Shown piece by piece: positions 21,747 to 25,079 of a stretch of 25,079 nucleotides of DNA. Position numbers and translations under genes: made by a program. The DNA is from Exiguobacterium sp018617385 (GTDB lineage: Bacteria > Bacillota > Bacilli > Exiguobacteriales > Exiguobacteriaceae). How positions within the stretch are numbered: the stretch's first letter is position 1; each line of letters opens with the position of its first letter. The notes below the pieces were generated by a model. That model ran no database searches, was not told the DNA's origin, and saw only the letters and a program-made list of their open reading frames with translations. The stretch covers positions 1 through 25,079 of the forward strand of contig NZ_JACSKA010000011.1 of NCBI RefSeq assembly GCF_018617385.1. The letters run 5' to 3'.

Positions 21747-23876
21747 GTGATTACGAAAGTGGCTAACGCGTTAAACTTGAAAGTGAACCAAGTCGAGACG
21801 GTTCAGCAGCTCGCATCTGAAGGGGCGACGATTCCGTTCATGGCCCGTTATCGGAAGGAAATGACGGGAAATTTGGACGAAGTTGAAATTAAAGGAATCT
21901 TGGATGCTCTTCAATATGAAGAGAGCCTGCGAAAACGCAAGGCGGATGTCCTGGCTAAATTAGAAGAGTTGGAAAAAAACACGCCTGAACTAACGAAAGC
22001 GTTAGAGGCGGCGACAACCCTTCAACAAGTGGAAGACATCTACTTGCCCTATCGTCCAAAACGACGCACGAAAGCAGAACAGGGACGTGAGAAAGGACTG
22101 CAGCCGCTTGCGGACTGGTTCCGGGACAAATCACCCTATTCTTCGGACAAGGTAAAAGAACTTTCTCAAGACGTCGAGGTAGAAGAGGCGTTGCCGCTCG
22201 TTCATGCGATCATCGGCGAAGAATGGGGCGAAGAAGCGAAACTGCGCCAGATGCTTCGCGATCGTGTACGAAAAGAAGGACTCTTGCGCTCGAAGAAGAA
22301 AAAACAAGCGGAAGACGAAAAAGAGATTTTCGCGCAGTATTATGAATATGAAGAGAAGATTGCTGGCATTGTCCCGCACCGTGTACTCGCCTTGAACCGT
22401 GGGGAACGCACGGACGTGCTCCAAGTGAAGGTGGTGTTTGACGAGTCGCGCTTCATGGATCAAGCCCTCCGTACATACGAACGACTTCCGAAAGAAAAGC
22501 GTGAGGTTGTCGAGGCGGCTGTGACGGAGGCGTACAAGAAGTCGGTCTTCCCCGCCATCGAACGAGAGATTCGTGGTGAGTTGACAGAAAAGGCAGAAGA
22601 GCAGGCGATCGATGTCTTCTCAAAAAACTTGAAACAACTTTATATGCAGCCGCCCCTACGCGAAGTCGTCGTCTTAGGAATCGACCCGGCTTATCGAACT
22701 GGTTGTAAATGGGCAGTCGTCAATGAAATCGGGAAAGTCGAAGAGGTCGGCGTCTTCTATCCGACTGCACCGAAACACGATATCGCCGGTGCTGAAAAAG
22801 TACTGACGAGACTCGCGAAGAAATATCCAATCTCGGTCATCGTCGTCGGAAACGGAACCGCCTCACGGGAGACGGAACAATTCGTCGCCGACTGGTTGAA
22901 GAAAGCGGAACGTGACATTGCTTATGCGATTGTGAACGAAGCGGGGGCGAGTGTCTACTCGGCATCGGAAGTCGCACGAAGTGAATTCCCGGATTTGAAA
23001 GTTGAGGAACGGTCAGCCGTCTCGATTGCACGCCGAATTCAGGACGCGATGGCGGAACTCGTCAAAGTCGACCCGCAATCAGTCGGTGTCGGACAATATC
23101 AGCATGACGTCAGCCAGAATAAACTGAAGGCCTCCTTAGAGTTCGTCGTCGAGAGCGTGGTCAACATGGTCGGAATCGATGTGAACCGTGCTTCCGAGTC
23201 TTTATTGACGTACGTCTCAGGACTCAATAAGACGACGGCGAAAAATATTGTGGCATATCGTGAAGAGAATGGACGCTTTGAAACGAGAAAGGAAATTAAG
23301 AAAGTACCTCGTCTCGGAGCGAAGGCGTTTGAACAGGCGGCTGGATTCTTACGGATCATGAACGGAAAAGACGTTCTCGACCAGACGGAGATCCACCCAG
23401 AAAGCTATCCACTCGCGTTATCGATTTTAAAAGAGATCGGTTCTTCAAAGTCAGAGGTCGGCACGGCCGCGCTTCGAGAACGATTGCAACAAGTCGATGC
23501 CAAAGCTTTGAGTGAACAACTAGAAGCGGGACTTCCGACAGTCGAAGACATTTTGAAATCATTAGCCAAACCAGGTCGTGACCCACGAGAAGATATCCAG
23601 AAACCGTTACTACGCACGGACGTCATGAGTCTCGAAGACCTTCAAGTCGGCATGGAATTCCAAGGAACCGTCCGAAACGTCATTGATTTTGGTGCGTTCG
23701 TAGACATTGGGGTGAAGCAAGATGGTTTGGTCCACATTTCGAAATTATCGAATCGATACGTGAAGCATCCATTAGATGTCGTGGCGGTTGGTGACATCGT
23801 GACCGTATGGATCGAACAGGTCGATGTGAATCGGGGACGGATCAGTTTAACGATGCTTGCACCGAACGTTAAATAA
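21747..23876 (+). CDS. tex: Tex family RNA-binding transcription accessory protein
   Basis: The 709-residue product is a Tex protein (B. subtilis YdcI), a nucleic-acid-binding protein of the RNA polymerase/transcription and RNA-handling class. In order there are an N-terminal helical domain with IPFMARYRKEMTGNLDEV (near 25-45), a YqgF/RNase H-like domain starting near VVVLGIDPAYRTGCKWA (about 315), a helix-hairpin-helix stretch (about 490-560, SGLNKTTAKNIVAYREENG) and a C-terminal S1 domain (about 635-709, GTVRNVIDFGAFVDIGVKQDGLVHIS). GTG at 21747 has AAAGGAAG at good distance; the GTG at 21738 overlaps it. A TGCTACACT at 21707-21715 could be an extended -10 promoter. Confidence 0.94.
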   Translation: MITKVANALNLKVNQVETVQQLASEGATIPFMARYRKEMTGNLDEVEIKGILDALQYEESLRKRKADVLAKLEELEKNTPELTKALEAATTLQQVEDIYLPYRPKRRTKAEQGREKGLQPLADWFRDKSPYSSDKVKELSQDVEVEEALPLVHAIIGEEWGEEAKLRQMLRDRVRKEGLLRSKKKKQAEDEKEIFAQYYEYEEKIAGIVPHRVLALNRGERTDVLQVKVVFDESRFMDQALRTYERLPKEKREVVEAAVTEAYKKSVFPAIEREIRGELTEKAEEQAIDVFSKNLKQLYMQPPLREVVVLGIDPAYRTGCKWAVVNEIGKVEEVGVFYPTAPKHDIAGAEKVLTRLAKKYPISVIVVGNGTASRETEQFVADWLKKAERDIAYAIVNEAGASVYSASEVARSEFPDLKVEERSAVSIARRIQDAMAELVKVDPQSVGVGQYQHDVSQNKLKASLEFVVESVVNMVGIDVNRASESLLTYVSGLNKTTAKNIVAYREENGRFETRKEIKKVPRLGAKAFEQAAGFLRIMNGKDVLDQTEIHPESYPLALSILKEIGSSKSEVGTAALRERLQQVDAKALSEQLEAGLPTVEDILKSLAKPGRDPREDIQKPLLRTDVMSLEDLQVGMEFQGTVRNVIDFGAFVDIGVKQDGLVHISKLSNRYVKHPLDVVAVGDIVTVWIEQVDVNRGRISLTMLAPNVK

Positions 23877-23887
23877 GAAGAAACTCG

Positions 23888-23926
23888 AATCAGGTAAAAT
23901 GTTTTTCATTTTACCTGATTTTTTTT
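23888..23926 (+). terminator. Rho-independent terminator after tex
   Basis: AATCAGGTAAAATG (23888-23901) pairs perfectly with CATTTTACCTGATT (23907-23920) around five T, followed by a T run to 23926. Confidence 0.92.
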
Positions 23927-23936
23927 AGAAAAAGTG

Positions 23937-23965
23937 TTGACGGTCTTTTTTCACCGTGTTATCTT
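23937..23965 (+). promoter_or_regulatory. tRNA/rRNA operon promoter P1
   Basis: TTGACG (23937-23942), 17 bases, TATCTT (23960-23965). The start region that follows (ATAGAAGTCGCCG) resembles the AAAGTCGC initiation region of Bacillus rRNA P1 promoters, by memory. Confidence 0.75.
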
Positions 23966-24018
23966 ATAGAAGTCGCCGAGAGACGGCACGCGAAATAAAA
24001 GTTTTTCTAAGAAAGTGA

Positions 24019-24047
24019 TTGACAGGTTTCTGGTTTGCGGTTACAAT
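24019..24047 (+). promoter_or_regulatory. tRNA/rRNA operon promoter P2
   Basis: A perfect TTGACA (24019-24024), 17 bases, TACAAT (24042-24047). Transcription would start near 24054, about 27 bases before the first tRNA. Tandem P1/P2 spacing of about 80 bp is typical of Bacillales rRNA operons. Confidence 0.9.
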
Positions 24048-24080
24048 ATAAATCGTTACTTCGATAATTTCAAGCAACGT

Positions 24081-24155
24081 TCCGCAATAGCTCAGTGGTA
24101 GAGCAACCGGCTGTTAACCGGTAGGTCGTAGGTTCAAATCCTACTTGCGGAGCCA
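24081..24155 (+). tRNA. tRNA-Asn (GTT)
   Basis: A complete cloverleaf: acceptor arms TCCGCAA and TTGCGGA pair, the anticodon loop reads CTGTTAA, the T arm holds GGTTCAAATC, and CCA is encoded. It is the first of ten tRNAs on one transcript. Confidence 0.97.
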
Positions 24156-24164
24156 TTTTATTTT

Positions 24165-24256
24165 GGAGACGTACCCAAGAGGCTATAAGGGGCTCCCCTG
24201 CTAAGGGAGTAGGCTGGGAAACCGGTGCGAGGGTTCGAATCCCTCCGTCTCCGCCA
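24165..24256 (+). tRNA. tRNA-Ser (GCT)
   Basis: The 92-nt gene has the long variable arm of class II tRNAs. Acceptor arms GGAGACG and CGTCTCC pair, the anticodon loop is CTGCTAA between CTCCC and GGGAG, and CCA is encoded. It reads AGC/AGU. Confidence 0.97.
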
Positions 24257-24284
24257 CTTAAATTACTTAGAAGACACATACACT

Positions 24285-24359
24285 GGCCCGTTGGTCAAGC
24301 GGTTAAGACACCGCCCTTTCACGGCGGTAACACGGGTTCGAATCCCGTACGGGTCACCA
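24285..24359 (+). tRNA. tRNA-Glu (TTC)
   Basis: The acceptor GGCCCGT pairs with ACGGGTC (one G-T), the anticodon loop is CTTTCAC, and CCA is encoded. The opening GGCCCGTTGGTCAAGCGG is typical of bacterial tRNA-Glu. Confidence 0.97.
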
Positions 24360-24364
24360 TATAT

Positions 24365-24440
24365 GGAGGATTAGCTCAGCTGGGAGAGCACCTGCCTTAC
24401 AAGCAGGGGGTCGGCGGTTCGATCCCGTCATCCTCCACCA
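24365..24440 (+). tRNA. tRNA-Val (TAC)
   Basis: The acceptor GGAGGAT pairs with ATCCTCC, the anticodon loop is CTTACAA, and CCA is encoded. Confidence 0.97.
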
Positions 24441-24461
24441 TTTCAAATAAAAACGTAATCT

Positions 24462-24537
24462 GGTCTTGTGGTGTAGGGGTTAACATGCCTGCCTGTCACG
24501 CAGGAGATCGCGGGTTCGAATCCCGTCAAGACCGCCA
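24462..24537 (+). tRNA. tRNA-Asp (GTC)
   Basis: The acceptor GGTCTTG pairs with CAAGACC, the anticodon loop is CTGTCAC, the discriminator is G and CCA is encoded. Confidence 0.97.
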
Positions 24538-24544
24538 TTTACGT

Positions 24545-24616
24545 TGGGCTGTAGCCAAGTGGTAAGGCATCGGATTTTGATTCCGACATGCGAAGGTTCG
24601 ATCCCTTCCAGCCCAG
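24545..24616 (+). tRNA. tRNA-Gln (TTG), without encoded CCA
   Basis: The acceptor TGGGCTG pairs with CAGCCCA and the anticodon loop is TTTTGAT. After the discriminator G the sequence continues CTTTT, so CCA is not encoded and must be added by the CCA-adding enzyme. All nine neighbours encode it. Confidence 0.95.
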
Positions 24617-24626
24617 CTTTTTATTT

Positions 24627-24702
24627 GAGTCATTAGCTCAGTTGGTAGAGCATCTGACTTTTAATCAGAGGGTCGCAGGTTCGAGCCCTGCATGACTCAC
24701 CA
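24627..24702 (+). tRNA. tRNA-Lys (TTT)
   Basis: The acceptor GAGTCAT pairs with ATGACTC, the anticodon loop is CTTTTAA, and CCA is encoded. Confidence 0.97.
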
Positions 24703-24726
24703 TTTTCTTTTTTAACTTTATACGCT

Positions 24727-24814
24727 GCGGTCGTGGCGGAATCGGTAGACGCGCTAGGTTGAGGGCCTAGTGGTGGTTAACACCGTGGAGGTTCAAGTCC
24801 TCTCGACCGCACCA
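24727..24814 (+). tRNA. tRNA-Leu (GAG)
   Basis: The 88-nt class II gene has a long variable arm. The acceptor GCGGTCG pairs with CGACCGC, the anticodon loop is TTGAGGG between CTAGG and CCTAG, and CCA is encoded. Confidence 0.97.
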
Positions 24815-24817
24815 TAT

Positions 24818-24894
24818 GCACCCTTAGCTCAGCTGGATAGAGCGTTAGACTACGAATCTAAAGGCCGGGAGTTCGAATCTCTCAGGGTGCACCA
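24818..24894 (+). tRNA. tRNA-Arg (ACG)
   Basis: The acceptor GCACCCT pairs with AGGGTGC, the anticodon loop is CTACGAA and CCA is encoded. The first anticodon A should be edited to inosine by TadA to read CGU, CGC and CGA. Confidence 0.97.
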
Positions 24895-24905
24895 TTCTTT
24901 TTTAT

Positions 24906-24982
<77 letters not shown>

Positions 24983-24993
24983 TTTAAACTGAC

Positions 24994-25079
24994 GAACTTT
25001 GAAAACTGAACGATGAGGCAAAAATAAGTTTTACATTTTTTGAATGAAGCGCAAGCTTCGTCAATTTAAGAGCTATATC
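24994..25079 (+). promoter_or_regulatory. rRNA leader with boxA-like antitermination element
   Basis: GAACTTTGAAAACTGAAC (24994-25011) is the boxA-type sequence found before rRNA genes in Bacillales. A hairpin follows: GAAGC (25046-25050), GNRA-type loop GCAA, GCTTC (25055-25059), with an outer TTGA/TCAA pairing. The likely reading is the processed leader of a 16S rRNA gene that starts just past the window; an internal spacer before 23S is the less likely alternative because no 16S lies upstream. Confidence 0.7.

Noticed and set aside
23960..23990. GCCG/CGGC hairpin between P1 and P2 as a regulatory RNA
   Set aside because: The stem has only four pairs and no T run; it fits better as part of the rRNA P1 start region.
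24070..24279. 69-residue minus-strand frame across tRNA-Asn and tRNA-Ser
   Set aside because: It is antisense to two complete tRNA genes; such frames (with GGDGGIRTLAP-like text) are a known annotation artefact.

Overview
The window reads as chromosomal DNA from a low-to-mid GC Gram-positive bacterium of the order Bacillales. The ribosome binding sites are of the AGGAGG type, the promoters fit sigma-A, and a Zur box and ARG boxes of Bacillus type are present. The order rhomboid-acpS-alr-mazE-mazF-rsbV-rsbW-sigB-tex matches the ydcA-acpS-alr-ndoAI-ndoA-sigB-ydcI neighbourhood of Bacillus subtilis. Roughly balanced base composition, a sigB operon reduced to rsbV-rsbW-sigB and one continuous argCJBD-carAB-argF operon make an Exiguobacterium-like organism my best guess, but that is an inference. 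I see no prophage, insertion sequence, CRISPR array or other sign of recent transfer; this is mostly core metabolism.

Region 1 (1-7700) holds short independent units. These are a zinc-binding lipoprotein with a Zur-type operator (minus strand), an anchored alpha/beta hydrolase, a histidine phosphatase with a DUF456 membrane protein, a YwpF-like protein divergent from a small unknown membrane protein, a pncA-pncB nicotinamide salvage pair (minus strand), and a group with a pterin carbinolamine dehydratase, an HmoB/TRAP-like monooxygenase-fold protein and a YtxH-like protein.

Region 2 (7741-16980) is a compact arginine operon, argC-argJ-argB-argD-carA-carB-argF. It carries two ARG boxes around its probable promoter and a terminator at its end. 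ArgJ recycles the acetyl group, so argC, J, B and D make ornithine from glutamate. The arginine-type carbamoyl phosphate synthase (CarA plus a short CarB) and ArgF then make citrulline; argG and argH are not here.

Region 3 (16982-23926) has a rhomboid protease divergent from acpS-alr, then the mazE-mazF toxin-antitoxin pair, the general stress sigma factor module rsbV-rsbW-sigB behind a good SigB-type promoter, and tex. The stressosome and phosphatase genes (rsbR, S, T, U, X) are absent at this site.

Region 4 (23937-25079) has tandem rRNA-type promoters driving ten tRNA genes (Asn, Ser, Glu, Val, Asp, Gln, Lys, Leu, Arg, Ile). A boxA-like rRNA leader follows, so an rRNA gene, probably 16S, should start just beyond the right edge.
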